Shown here one piece after another: positions 1 through 8,665 of a stretch of 64,000 bases of DNA (positions are counted from its first letter, which is position 1; each line of letters begins with the position of its first letter). The notes below the pieces were generated by a model. It saw only the letters and a program-made list of their open reading frames with translations. It did not search any database and was not told the DNA's origin. Both the position numbers and the translations under genes were made by a program. Source of the stretch: Poriferisodalis sp965205175 (GTDB lineage Bacteria > Actinomycetota > Acidimicrobiia > Acidimicrobiales > Poriferisodalaceae); contig NZ_OZ242038.1 of the NCBI RefSeq assembly GCF_965205175.1, positions 1,178,001 to 1,242,000 of the forward strand, in the 5' to 3' direction.

Positions 1-1
1 C

Positions 2-682
2 GACCCCTACACCCAAGGTCTCGTGCAGGCGTTCGCCGATGCGTTCGAGGCACTGGGCGGGACGGTGACAGGGATCTCCGCGATCAACAAAGAAGACACC
101 GACATGGTGCCGGTGCTGACCGAGATCGCCACCGGCGCCCCCGAAGCGCTGTTCTTCCCGATCTTCCAGCCTGCCGGCGACTTCATGGCCGATCAGGCGC
201 CGGGAGTGCCCGGGCTGGAGGACACCGTGCTGCTCGCCGCTGACGGCTTGTTGAACACGAACTACCTGGCGCGAGCCCAGACCGCGGACATGTACTTCTC
301 GGGTCCGGACACACGCTTCGGCGAGAACGAGAACGAGAGCACCGGCAGGACGGCGCAGGAGTTCTTGGCCACCTACGAGGAGCGTTGGGGCGAGGCGCCG
401 GCGGCGGCATTCTGGGCACACGGCTACGACGCGACCACCTTGCTGTTGGACGCCATCGAGGCAGCGTCGTGGGTCGATTCCGACGGCAACCTCAACGTGG
501 ACCGCCAAGGCATCCGCGACCACCTGAATGGCGTCGAGGGCTACGGCGGGATGATCGGCACCATCAGCTGCGACGACTTCGGCGACTGCGGTGCCGGGCG
601 CATCACGGTCGTCCAGAACATCGGCGGCGAGGAGAACGTCGGCGCCAGCATGACCAACGTCGTCTTCTCCTACACACCCTGA
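2..682 (+). CDS. Branched-chain amino acid ABC transporter substrate-binding protein, C-terminal part
   Basis: This is the 3' part of a periplasmic-binding-protein (Leu/Ile/Val type) gene; the 5' end lies outside the window and the frame is open from base 2. The visible 226 residues read like the C-terminal lobe of a Peripla_BP_6 protein: a DTDMVPVLTEI stretch, a FFPIFQPAGDF strand-turn, and the late FWAHGYDATTLLLDAIEAA helix typical of the family. A Cys pair near the end (SCDDFGDCG) may form a disulfide. It is followed after 54 bases by livH, so it presumably delivers ligand to the LivHMGF permease. The exact substrate (amino acid, urea or amide) cannot be read from the sequence. Confidence 0.85.
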   Translation, partial: DPYTQGLVQAFADAFEALGGTVTGISAINKEDTDMVPVLTEIATGAPEALFFPIFQPAGDFMADQAPGVPGLEDTVLLAADGLLNTNYLARAQTADMYFSGPDTRFGENENESTGRTAQEFLATYEERWGEAPAAAFWAHGYDATTLLLDAIEAASWVDSDGNLNVDRQGIRDHLNGVEGYGGMIGTISCDDFGDCGAGRITVVQNIGGEENVGASMTNVVFSYTP

Positions 683-736
683 AGCGCTCAGACTTCGCGC
701 TAGCACTACAACTCGTGGCCGTCTAGCGTCGCCACG

Positions 737-1942
737 GTGTCATCACGAGGGTCGCCCCGCACCGGAGCGTCCCATGCTCTGACGCCGCGGCGGCGCACTG
801 CCTCGCACTCCCGGCGCCGCACCCGGCGTCGGCTCGGGGGCAGCCTCTGGGTGCCTCGCACCAGAGTCGACTGGTTCCTCACGATCCTGCGGCTGGCGCT
901 GCTGGCACTGCTCGCCGTCGGCTTGACAGCCTTCGTCGCCCAGCAGATCAATCCCGCAAACCCCTTCGCCCGCTGGGCGAATCCCGATGCGACCGGCCTC
1001 ACCGGAGCACAGCTCCGTGGACTGATCGTCTCGGGCATCGCGCAGGGGTCGATGTACGGGCTGATAGCGCTCGGCTACTCGATGGTGTACGGCGTGCTCG
1101 GTTTCATCAACTTCGCCCACGGCGAGGTGTTCATGGTGGGGGCCATGACCGGCATGATCACCTCGAACAAGCTGGCAGACGCCGGCTTGTGGGAGTCCAA
1201 CTTCGTGGGCTCGTTGGTGTTCATCGTGGTGGTGTCGATCATCGTGTCGTCGCTGACTGCGGTGGTGATGGAGCGTGTCGCCTATCGGCCGCTGCGCGGT
1301 GCGCCGAGGCTGATCCCGCTCATCACCTCCATCGGCGTGTCCTTCTTCTTGCAGAACGTGTCCGTGGTGCTGCTGGGCCCTGCCAGCAAGGCTTACCCCG
1401 ACGTGCCGAACTGGGCGACAGCCAAGCACACGTTCCTGCAGATCGAGGGAGCGAAGATCCTCGTGGTGGTCGTGGCAGCGGTGTCGATGGCGGCGCTGTG
1501 GTACTACGTCGATCGCACCAAGACCGGCAAGGCCATGCGCGCGGTCGCCGAGGATGCGGAGATCGCGGCGCTGATGGGCATCGACGTCAACCGCACCATC
1601 GTCAAGGTGTTCGCCTTGGGCGGTGCGATGGCGGGCATGGCCGGGATCCTGTGGGGGATTCTGTTCCGCAGCGTCGTCCACACCACCGGCTTCCTGCCGG
1701 GGATCAAGGCCTTCAGCGCTGCGGTCGTCGGCGGCATCGGCCACTTGGGCGGCGCCATGGCCGGCGGGCTGTCGATCGGCGTTGCAGAATCGGTCGGACC
1801 GCTGCTGATCTTGGAGCCGCTCGGCGTGCGAGGCGTGTCGCAGCTTCGCGACGCTGTCGCGTTCTCGATGCTCATCATCGTCCTGCTGGTGAGACCGGCC
1901 GGCCTGTTCGGGGAACGGCTGCCGGCGCAGGACCGGACGTGA
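737..1942 (+). CDS. livH: Branched-chain amino acid ABC transporter permease LivH
   Basis: Inner-membrane permease of a Liv-type importer, 401 residues. A roughly 50-residue Arg-rich cytoplasmic N-terminus precedes the first membrane segment (about residues 51-70). The family signature FINFAHGE follows the GYSMVYGVLG helix, and the ATPase-contact loop reads EIAALMGIDVNRT. The GTG start at 737 is the first after the binding-protein gene; a start nearer residue 38 is possible because the Arg-rich extension is atypical. The stop overlaps the livM GTG by three bases (GTGA), which implies translational coupling. Confidence 0.9.
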   Translation: MSSRGSPRTGASHALTPRRRTASHSRRRTRRRLGGSLWVPRTRVDWFLTILRLALLALLAVGLTAFVAQQINPANPFARWANPDATGLTGAQLRGLIVSGIAQGSMYGLIALGYSMVYGVLGFINFAHGEVFMVGAMTGMITSNKLADAGLWESNFVGSLVFIVVVSIIVSSLTAVVMERVAYRPLRGAPRLIPLITSIGVSFFLQNVSVVLLGPASKAYPDVPNWATAKHTFLQIEGAKILVVVVAAVSMAALWYYVDRTKTGKAMRAVAEDAEIAALMGIDVNRTIVKVFALGGAMAGMAGILWGILFRSVVHTTGFLPGIKAFSAAVVGGIGHLGGAMAGGLSIGVAESVGPLLILEPLGVRGVSQLRDAVAFSMLIIVLLVRPAGLFGERLPAQDRT

Positions 1943-3900
1943 GCCCAGCCGTGCCCTCGCAGCGCGTTTGGGTGCCAGATCCGGCACCCGCTGCTGCGCC
2001 GGCGAACGTGCCGCGCACCGGACCGACCGCCATTGCCGGCGACGACCAAGCACCCCCCCGTCGCGCCCTCGCGCAGAACTGGCGCCGCATCGCTCGCCTC
2101 GGCGCCATCGGTGCTGTCGCGCAGATCTTCGTCTCGCTGTCGGGCATGCCGGTGAAGCTCGACGGCCGTGTGCTCGTCGAGGGGGTGCTCAGCCTGGGGT
2201 ACCTGTCGCTTGTGGTGGCGCCGCTGGCGGTCGGCATTCGAGTGGGCCATCAGGCGCGCCGCCACGGCGTGCGACCGCATCGGCCCGGCGCCCATGAGGT
2301 CGTCGGCGGAGCAGCGTGCGGTGCGGTGGCCGGCGCGGGAGTGTCGCTGCTGACAGTCCTCATCGCCAACTTCGATCTGCGCGATCCGCTCGTCAACTGG
2401 AGTCCCATCTTGGCCGACCTGCTGGCTTTCCGGCGCGGCACCGCGTTCGCAGCGGCGGTCTGGCTCGTCTTGGGCGCCGTGATCGGTGCCGTCGGCGGCT
2501 CGCTACGCGTCATGCCGGTGCTCGGGCGACGAGCCGTCGCTACGGCGGCGATCACGCTCTTCGGCGTCGCGGTGCTCGAATCGTTGACGACCGACCTCGC
2601 CGAAGGCTTGGGTGTGGACGGTCTGGTCGACTGGTTCTACGCGCCTCGGGGCGGCCTGACGGTGAGCGGCGCGATCGCACTGACGGTCGGCTCGGCGGCG
2701 TTGGCCGTGGCGGGGCGCGGTCGGATCCGACGGGCGCGAGCCAGCATCGAATCGCTGGACGGGCCCGCCCGCCGTCGGGCACAGCTCGGGATGATGGTGG
2801 CGACCGGTGCCATGCTCGTGATACTGCCGATGTTCGCAGGCAAGCTCACCAACGAGCTGCTGGCCAACGTGGGGCTGTTCGTGTTGCTGGCGCTCGGGCT
2901 CAACGTGGTGGTCGGGCTGGCCGGCATCTTGGACTTGGGCTACGTGGCGTTCTTCGCGGTCGGCAGCTACAGCGCCGCGGTGCTCACCGCCGCCTCCTCG
3001 CCGCGCATCAACCCGGAACTGCCGTGGCTCGTGGCGCTCATCGGCGTCGTGATCGTGACCGGACTGGTCGGGCTGTTCATCGGCACGCCGGTGATCCGCA
3101 TGCGCGGCGACTACTTGGCCATCGTCACGCTCGGCTTCGGCGAGATCATCCGGCTGCTGTTCCTGTCGGACTGGCTGTCGGGTTGGTTCGGCGGCTCGCA
3201 GGGCATCACCAACATCCCGGGCGCGGAGATCTTCGGCCTCGCCGAGGTGTCCGGCACCGATCCCCGCAGCGTCTTCTACTTGGTGCTGGCATTCTGCGCA
3301 CTGGCGGTCTACGTCTCGTGGCGGCTGGAGCGCTCGCGCATCGGGCGGGCCTGGATGGCGGTACGCGAAGACGAGACGGTGGCCGAAGCCATGGGCATCA
3401 ACACGGTCAACATCAAGCTGTTGGCGTTCGTGGTGGGTGCAGTGCTGGGCTCGTTCAGCGGGGCGATCTTCGCGGCGAAGGTCGGCTCGGTGTTCCCTGC
3501 CAGCTTTCTCATCCTGGTGTCGATCGTCATTCTGGTGGTGGTCATCTTCGGCGGAATGGTCAACATCGTCGGCGTCATCGCCGGTGCTGCGGTGCTTATC
3601 GGAGTGCTGGGCGGCCCCAAGCAGCCGGGTCTGCTGGCCGAGTTCTCGGAGTTCAAGCTGTTGATCTACGGCGCACTGCTGGTGTGGATGATGCTGGCGC
3701 GGCCCGAAGGGCTCATTCCGAGCGTGAGACGCACACGCGAGCTGCACCAAGAGGACATGGCCCAGGACGCGTGGCTGCGAGGCCAAGCCGACGACGACGC
3801 CGCAGCCGGCCAGCCCGCTGCCGTCGGCGAAATCGGAGAATCCGGCGAAATCGGCGAAACCAGGCGGCGTCCGAGCGCAACCGTGAGCGGGCCGCAGTGA
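1939..3900 (+). CDS. livM: Branched-chain amino acid ABC transporter permease LivM with long N-terminal extension
   Basis: Second Liv permease, 653 residues. The canonical LivM core starts near residue 285 (GMMVATGAMLV) and contains the family motifs GLAGILDLGYVAFFAVG and MRGDYLAIVTLGFGEIIRL (about residue 387). The first 280 residues add several predicted membrane segments (for example around VLSLGYLSLVVAPLAVG) not found in standard LivM, making it about half again as long as usual. The C-terminal tail is hydrophilic with a short EIGESGEIGE repeat. The start is taken as the GTG at 1939 overlapping the livH stop, since the longer open frame upstream only shadows livH. Same operon as livG and livF. 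Confidence 0.88.
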   Translation: MSPAVPSQRVWVPDPAPAAAPANVPRTGPTAIAGDDQAPPRRALAQNWRRIARLGAIGAVAQIFVSLSGMPVKLDGRVLVEGVLSLGYLSLVVAPLAVGIRVGHQARRHGVRPHRPGAHEVVGGAACGAVAGAGVSLLTVLIANFDLRDPLVNWSPILADLLAFRRGTAFAAAVWLVLGAVIGAVGGSLRVMPVLGRRAVATAAITLFGVAVLESLTTDLAEGLGVDGLVDWFYAPRGGLTVSGAIALTVGSAALAVAGRGRIRRARASIESLDGPARRRAQLGMMVATGAMLVILPMFAGKLTNELLANVGLFVLLALGLNVVVGLAGILDLGYVAFFAVGSYSAAVLTAASSPRINPELPWLVALIGVVIVTGLVGLFIGTPVIRMRGDYLAIVTLGFGEIIRLLFLSDWLSGWFGGSQGITNIPGAEIFGLAEVSGTDPRSVFYLVLAFCALAVYVSWRLERSRIGRAWMAVREDETVAEAMGINTVNIKLLAFVVGAVLGSFSGAIFAAKVGSVFPASFLILVSIVILVVVIFGGMVNIVGVIAGAAVLIGVLGGPKQPGLLAEFSEFKLLIYGALLVWMMLARPEGLIPSVRRTRELHQEDMAQDAWLRGQADDDAAAGQPAAVGEIGESGEIGETRRRPSATVSGPQ

Positions 3901-4694
3901 GCGAAGCTGCCGCCGAGCCGATCTTGGAGACCCGCAGTCTCAGCGTCGATTTCGGGGGCCTGACGGCGCTCGACGGGCTGGACTTCTTCGTGTGCCCCGG
4001 CGAAATCGTCTCGGTCATCGGCCCCAACGGCGCGGGCAAGACCACCCTGTTCAACGCCATCACGGCCACCGTCGCTGCCAGCGAAGGCGACATCCTCTTC
4101 GAGGGCGAGTCGCTGATCGGCTCGGATCCGAACCGCGTGACCTCGCGCGGCATCGCTCGCACCTTTCAGAACGTCCGGCTGTTCGCCAACATGACGGTGC
4201 TGGAGAACGTGATGGTCTCTCAACACTGCCGCACCCGCCAAGGTGTTTTCGCGGCACTGCTGTGTACCAAGGCGTTCCGAGTCGAGGAGGCTGCGATCGC
4301 CGAGCGGGGCAAGCAGGTGCTGTCCTTCTTCGGCGGCCGGCTCACGGGATACCGCTTCGATCAGCCGGCATACACCCTCTCCTATGCCAACCGGCGCCGT
4401 CTCGAGATTGCCCGAGCCATGGCGACCGATCCCAAGCTGATCCTGCTCGACGAGCCGGTCGCCGGCATGAACCCGACGGAGTCCGCAGAGCTGACCGGGT
4501 TGATCGGGCGGCTGCGCGACGAGTGGGGCTTCGCCATCGTGGTCATCGAGCACGACATGGAGGTCGTCCGCGAGGTCTCGGACCGTGTGGTGGTGCTGGA
4601 CCACGGCGTCAAGATCGCCGAGGGCGCCTACGCCGACGTCGCAGCGGACCCGCAGGTCATCGAGGCGTACCTCGGCCGTGGGGCGGCATCGTGA
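3897..4694 (+). CDS. livG: Branched-chain amino acid ABC transporter ATPase LivG
   Basis: Cytoplasmic ATPase of the Liv importer, 265 residues. Walker A is GPNGAGKTT (about residues 42-50), Walker B LILLDEPVAGMNP (about 181-193) and the H-loop VVIEHDME. The ABC signature is non-canonical: LSYANRRRLEIARAM where LivG proteins normally have L-x-Y-G-x-Q-R-R, so the Gly and Gln of the signature are Ala and Arg/Asn here. Start GTG 3897 overlaps the livM stop (GTGA) and the 3' end overlaps livF in the same way, so the four genes form one tightly coupled operon. Confidence 0.9.
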   Translation: MSEAAAEPILETRSLSVDFGGLTALDGLDFFVCPGEIVSVIGPNGAGKTTLFNAITATVAASEGDILFEGESLIGSDPNRVTSRGIARTFQNVRLFANMTVLENVMVSQHCRTRQGVFAALLCTKAFRVEEAAIAERGKQVLSFFGGRLTGYRFDQPAYTLSYANRRRLEIARAMATDPKLILLDEPVAGMNPTESAELTGLIGRLRDEWGFAIVVIEHDMEVVREVSDRVVVLDHGVKIAEGAYADVAADPQVIEAYLGRGAAS

Positions 4695-5518
4695 GCGGTG
4701 CCGACGCCGGAACCGCCGATGGCGCCGCGACCGACAGCGCCCATCGCACTCCGCTGGTCGAGATGCGCACAGTGAACGCGCACTACGGCGCCGTGCATGC
4801 CCTGCGCGACGTGGACTTGGCGATCTACGAGGGCGAGCTGGTGTGCCTGCTGGGCGGCAACGCGAGCGGCAAGTCGACCACGCTCAAGACGCTGCTGGGC
4901 ATGCTCACGCCCACCTCCGGCGAGGTCGTGCTCGACGGCGAAGTGGTGAACGACCGGCCGACCAGCTACCGCGTCGCCAGAGGGATCACCATGGTTCCGG
5001 AAAACCGGCGCCTGTTCAAGCGCCTCAGCGTGCGCGAGAACCTCCAGCTCGGCGCGTATCTTCGCAACGACGGCAATGCCGTCGCGGCGGACCTCGAGCG
5101 GGTCTTCGAGCTGTTCCCCCGCATCAAGGAACGGCTTGGCCAGAAGGCGGGCACGCTGTCGGGCGGCGAGCAGCAGATGGTGGCCATTGGGCGGGCGCTC
5201 ATGTCGCAGCCGCGGGTGTTGTTGATGGACGAGCCGTCCATGGGGCTGGCGCCGGCGCTCGTGCAACAGAACTTCGAGCTGATCTCCCAGATTCACGAGA
5301 CCGGCATGACCGTGTTCATGGTGGAGCAGAACGCCAACATGGCGCTGAGCATCGCGGACCGCGGCTGGGTGCTGCAGACCGGCCGGGTGGTGCTGGACGA
5401 CACCGCCGAGGCGCTGCTGGCCAGCCCTGCGCTGCGCGCCTCCTACCTCGGCGGCAATCGGGGCGCCCAGGGAACCGATGCCGGCGGCGAGACGGCGCCC
5501 CGCCCAATGCTCGCCTGA
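4691..5518 (+). CDS. livF: Branched-chain amino acid ABC transporter ATPase LivF
   Basis: Second ATPase of the importer, 275 residues. Walker A is GGNASGKST (about residues 54-62), a variant that still satisfies GxxxxGKS; the signature LSGGEQQM and Walker B RVLLMDEPSMGLAP are canonical, and the LivF-type MVPENRRLF loop is present. The GTG start overlaps the livG stop by GTGA. A Gly/Thr-rich C-terminal tail of about 20 residues follows the last conserved segment. LivG and LivF are expected to form the heterodimeric motor under LivH-LivM. Confidence 0.92.
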   Translation: MSGADAGTADGAATDSAHRTPLVEMRTVNAHYGAVHALRDVDLAIYEGELVCLLGGNASGKSTTLKTLLGMLTPTSGEVVLDGEVVNDRPTSYRVARGITMVPENRRLFKRLSVRENLQLGAYLRNDGNAVAADLERVFELFPRIKERLGQKAGTLSGGEQQMVAIGRALMSQPRVLLMDEPSMGLAPALVQQNFELISQIHETGMTVFMVEQNANMALSIADRGWVLQTGRVVLDDTAEALLASPALRASYLGGNRGAQGTDAGGETAPRPMLA

Positions 5519-5544
5519 AGGCCCAATCGCCGCTGACGCCCCAC

Positions 5545-5730
5545 GTGCTCTTCGACGAACAGGGGGAAACCCACGTCGGCAGCGCCTCTGCGTTGAAGAT
5601 GGCCTACGCGGCAGCCGAGACCTTCGATCGTCTGGCAGTGTTCAAGAATGCTGAGCCCGACAGCGTGTACCAAGTGATCGATGCACTCTTGGGTCGGGGT
5701 GCTGCAGCATTGAGCGAGCGCACCTGCTGA
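5545..5730 (+). CDS. Small hypothetical protein at the end of the Liv operon
   Basis: Open frame of 61 residues from a GTG at 5545, 26 bases after livF and on the same strand; the frame stays open further upstream, with CTG codons at 5515 and 5533. The sequence is protein-like, not Arg-rich shadow translation: it opens VLFDEQGETHVGSASALKMAYA and continues into a helical region with FDRLAVFKNAEPDSVYQVIDALL. No family was recognised. Its position before a perfect hairpin terminator (5741-5760) suggests co-transcription with liv genes. Length and weak start codon keep confidence moderate. Confidence 0.5.
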   Translation: MLFDEQGETHVGSASALKMAYAAAETFDRLAVFKNAEPDSVYQVIDALLGRGAAALSERTC

Positions 5731-5740
5731 GCCGCAACTG

Positions 5741-5760
5741 TGCCGCGGCCTCACGCGGCA
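5741..5760. terminator. Bidirectional hairpin terminator between convergent genes
   Basis: Perfect 7-bp inverted repeat TGCCGCG / CGCGGCA with a 6-base loop, placed between the end of the liv operon (5730) and the end of the convergent oxidoreductase gene (5767). There is no T-run on either side, so termination may be intrinsic-weak or factor-assisted. Confidence 0.55.
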
Positions 5761-5766
5761 TCACAG

Positions 5767-6663
5767 CTAGTTCTGCAGTGACAGCACAGCGGATGCGACG
5801 CCGTCGAGCTCGGCGAACCAGTCGTCGGGCTCGCCCACCAACACCGGCACGAACTTGGACGCGCCGATGTCGATGAATCGCCGGATCTGGTCGCCCAGGC
5901 CATCCCAGCCGGTCGGGATGATGTCCCCGGGGTCGATGCCAGGCGCCCGCCGATCCAAGATGGCTCGGTAGCCGGGGTTGATGTCGCCGTGGGTGTAGGG
6001 GATGAGCACGCCGAAATGCTCGGGATCGATCCACCGCTCGTGCGCTTCGGCGGCGTCGTTCACGGTCTTCCAGCCCGTCGCTGCCATGTCCGGCGTGCAG
6101 AACGACGGCAGCCAGCCGTCGCCGAAGCGTCCGCAGCGGCGCAGTTCCACCTCAGCGGCGCCGCCCAGCCAGATGTCCAAGGGCTTCTGGATCGGCTTGG
6201 GCAGCAGGCAGACGTTGTCGTAGCTGTACCAGTCGCCGTGGTGCGTGACCGACTCTTCCTCCCAGAATCGCTTGAGCAGCGGCAGCGCCTCGTTGAACAT
6301 CTTGGCTCGCTGGCGGCGCTCGACCCCGAACGCCGTCTGCTCGTGCGCATCGGCCACGCCCAGCCCGAAGGCGGGCAGCAGGCGGCCATTCGACAACCGA
6401 TCCAGGCTGGCAAGCTCCTTTGCCAGCACGGCGAGGTTCCGGCCGGGAAGCACCAGCACCGACATGCCGAACTTCATGCGTTTTGTGCGTCCTGCCGCGT
6501 ACGCAAGGCCGACGATCGGGTCCGGACATTCCCCGCCGAGCCGCTCGCTCAACCACAAGGAGTCGAAGCCCAAGTCCTCGAGCGCGTCCACGAACGGATC
6601 GAAGGTGGCGTGATCGTTGGTGAAGCTGCGGGTGCCCAGCCCGAAGCCGATCCGGATCTTCAT
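5767..6663 (-). CDS. LLM-class F420-dependent oxidoreductase
   Basis: Bacterial-luciferase-fold (TIM barrel) oxidoreductase, 298 residues; such actinobacterial proteins usually use coenzyme F420, which is a family inference. The N-terminus is MKIRIGFGLGTRSF, followed by GFDSLWLSERL, the MSVLVLPGRNLAVLAKELASLD strand-helix and GRLLPAFGLGV, all typical of the family. The start at 6663 is fixed by a -10 box TAGCGT exactly 7 bases upstream (leaderless) and by the family N-terminus. The frame is open upstream but that part is low-complexity shadow. Substrate unknown. Confidence 0.85.
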   Translation of the reverse strand: MKIRIGFGLGTRSFTNDHATFDPFVDALEDLGFDSLWLSERLGGECPDPIVGLAYAAGRTKRMKFGMSVLVLPGRNLAVLAKELASLDRLSNGRLLPAFGLGVADAHEQTAFGVERRQRAKMFNEALPLLKRFWEEESVTHHGDWYSYDNVCLLPKPIQKPLDIWLGGAAEVELRRCGRFGDGWLPSFCTPDMAATGWKTVNDAAEAHERWIDPEHFGVLIPYTHGDINPGYRAILDRRAPGIDPGDIIPTGWDGLGDQIRRFIDIGASKFVPVLVGEPDDWFAELDGVASAVLSLQN

Positions 6664-6670
6664 GGCTGTC

Positions 6671-6676
6671 ACGCTA
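6671..6676 (-). promoter_or_regulatory. -10 box of a leaderless promoter (LLM oxidoreductase)
   Basis: TAGCGT on the minus strand, 7 bases before the ATG at 6663. It matches the TANNNT boxes seen before other genes in this window. No convincing -35 was found. Confidence 0.6.
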
Positions 6677-6810
6677 GGGCACGGACGCGCTGGCTTGCCC
6701 AATGCCGCCGGACCGATCGCCAGTGCTGCATCTCGCGAACTTGCCCCGTTCGGTCCTACGCTCGCGCATCGAGGTGCCGTCTTGGCGTTCCGGCATCCCG
6801 AGGGCCGTCC

Positions 6811-7716
6811 ATGAGTCAGACCGCAGCGAGTCAGACCGCAGCAGGCAGGCAACCAGCAAGCACGCAGGCGGCAAGCAGCCGGCCGGCAACCAGGCGAGCA
6901 GCGAGCGGCGACAGTGCCGTGCGCTCCCACGGGCGTATCGACGGCCCGCTGGACCTGATCTCGCCGTTCCGGCTGGACGGGCGAGTGTGCGTGGTGACCG
7001 GCGCGTCGAGCGGATTCGGGGTGCGATTTGCCGAGGTGTTCGCCGCCGCCGGCGCCAAGGTCGTGGTGGCGGCGCGGCGCGCAGACCGGCTCGAACGGCT
7101 GGCGTCGCAGCTGCCCGATGCGATTGCAGTCTCGTGCGATGTCGGCGACGATGACGCTTGCCATGACCTCATCGCCCGCGTGGTCGACCACTACGGGAGG
7201 GTCGACGTGCTGGTCAACAACGCGGGCACCAGTGACGCCGTCAACCCCGCCGAGCAAGCGGACATCGAGAGCTTTCGGCGCGTCGTGGACATCAACCTGA
7301 ACGCGTGCTTTCTGCTGGCCGGGCTCGCGGCTGCTGACATGATCGGCAGAGAATCCGCCGGCAGCATCATCAATGTGGCCTCGGTGCATGGTCACGTGGC
7401 CTCTGCGCCCAACCTGCAGCCTGCGTACGCGGCGTCCAAGGCCGGATTGGTCAACCTCACGCGGGACCTCGCCGTGCAGTGGGCGACGAAGGGGGTGCGG
7501 GTCAACGCCCTGTGCCCGGGGTACTTCGAGACGGAGCTGACCGCACCGATGTTCGACGACGACCGCTCGATGGCGTGGATCAGCCGCAATGCCCCCATGA
7601 GGCGGCCCGGCGCTCCGCACGAGCTGGACGGGGCGCTGCTGTTCTTGGCCGGCGACGCCAGCAGCTACGTGACCGGCACGTCGCTGATGGTCGACGGAGG
7701 CTGGACGGCTCGATGA
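6811..7716 (+). CDS. Short-chain dehydrogenase/reductase (SDR)
   Basis: Classical SDR, 301 residues, NAD(P)-dependent. The Rossmann glycine motif VTGASSGFG lies near residues 62-70, the NNAG motif follows in VDVLVNNAGTSD, and the catalytic Tyr and Lys sit in YAASK near residues 205-209, with the upstream Ser in NVASVHG. The C-terminal SSYVTGTSLMVDGGW is standard. The first 45 residues from the ATG at 6811 are a low-complexity Gln/Ala/Ser stretch that is unusual for the family; an internal start near residue 45 is possible. Divergent from the LLM gene. Confidence 0.88.
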   Translation: MSQTAASQTAAGRQPASTQAASSRPATRRAASGDSAVRSHGRIDGPLDLISPFRLDGRVCVVTGASSGFGVRFAEVFAAAGAKVVVAARRADRLERLASQLPDAIAVSCDVGDDDACHDLIARVVDHYGRVDVLVNNAGTSDAVNPAEQADIESFRRVVDINLNACFLLAGLAAADMIGRESAGSIINVASVHGHVASAPNLQPAYAASKAGLVNLTRDLAVQWATKGVRVNALCPGYFETELTAPMFDDDRSMAWISRNAPMRRPGAPHELDGALLFLAGDASSYVTGTSLMVDGGWTAR

Positions 7717-7930
7717 CCCGTTCGATGAGCCCGCTCGATGACCACGGCCTGTCGACCGTGGACTGCCTGGTGTTCCGATACGGCTCGAGCCGGTCCGTTC
7801 GGACGATGCCGATGACTCGAGACTGGCTGGCTGATGGAGACGGTCTGGCAGCGCAGCGTCCAAGCCGGGACTCGCCGCGCCGGAACTTGCTGAGCGGGAA
7901 CCGCCCGAACTCACTGAGCCGGAACCGCCG

Positions 7931-8518
7931 TTGAGCCGGTTGGTCCCCCCGAGGCTGCGGGTTGCAGCGGCCGCTGTGGTCGCAGGCTGCGGCGGCGGCT
8001 TGTGGTTGGCATCTGGCCTCAAACGCCGAATCTGGCGCAGTGACCCGCTGACCGGAGTCGCCGCTCGCGACCGGGCTTGGCGCCACCTGCACGCTGAGCT
8101 GGCGCGCTCTGCACGCAACGGCCGGGTCGTCGGTGTCGCCTACTGCGATGTCGATGACTTCAAGCAGGTGAACGACCGGCACGGCCACCTCGCCGGCGAT
8201 CTGGCGCTGGTGACCGTGGCGCAGTGCTTGCGTGACGCAGTGCGGCCGTCCGATGTGGTGGCCCGTGTCGGCGGGGACGAGTTCGTGGTGGTGTGCGGCG
8301 GGCTGCGCAGTGCCGACGACATGGAGGCCATCACGCAGCGCTTGCATGCAACGCTCGCCCCCGCGCCGGGATACCTCGAAGACGGCAACCCGTTGACCGG
8401 GATGGATGTCACCGTCAGCATCGGCAGCGCCGTGGGCCGCGGTGGCGACGTGACGCCCGGCGCATTGCTCCACGCCGCCGACCGCGCGATGTACCGCCAG
8501 AAGGGCCGACAGCGCTAG
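7931..8518 (+). CDS. GGDEF-domain protein (probable diguanylate cyclase)
   Basis: Single-domain GGDEF protein of 195 residues that would make cyclic di-GMP from two GTP. One hydrophobic segment (about residues 8-26) anchors the N-terminus. The domain starts with DPLTG (about 38-42), contains DVDDFKQVND and the intact GGDEF active site (about 114-118), and has an RPSD placed five residues before it, matching the RxxD product-inhibition site. No sensory domain is present. The TTG start overlaps a preceding stop (TTGA) and no better start exists upstream in frame. Confidence 0.85.
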   Translation: MSRLVPPRLRVAAAAVVAGCGGGLWLASGLKRRIWRSDPLTGVAARDRAWRHLHAELARSARNGRVVGVAYCDVDDFKQVNDRHGHLAGDLALVTVAQCLRDAVRPSDVVARVGGDEFVVVCGGLRSADDMEAITQRLHATLAPAPGYLEDGNPLTGMDVTVSIGSAVGRGGDVTPGALLHAADRAMYRQKGRQR

Positions 8519-8665
8519 TTCTGTCGCAATCCGGTCATTGCAGATCTCCGAGCTTGGTGCATCACCGCCGAGGCGCTGGCGGCCCGGCCGCTCGCGTGCT
8601 GCGGCGATGCAGAATGGCGACTGCGAGGGAGTCGACCGGCCCGGCACCGCTGGCGCGGTGGCTGG

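Noticed and set aside
7713..7934. 73-codon frame between SDR and GGDEF genes with ATGA and TTGA overlaps
   Set aside because: The C-terminal part is a simple DNA repeat (CCGGAAC-type units) translated as RRNLLSGNRPNSLSRNRR; no independent coding evidence.
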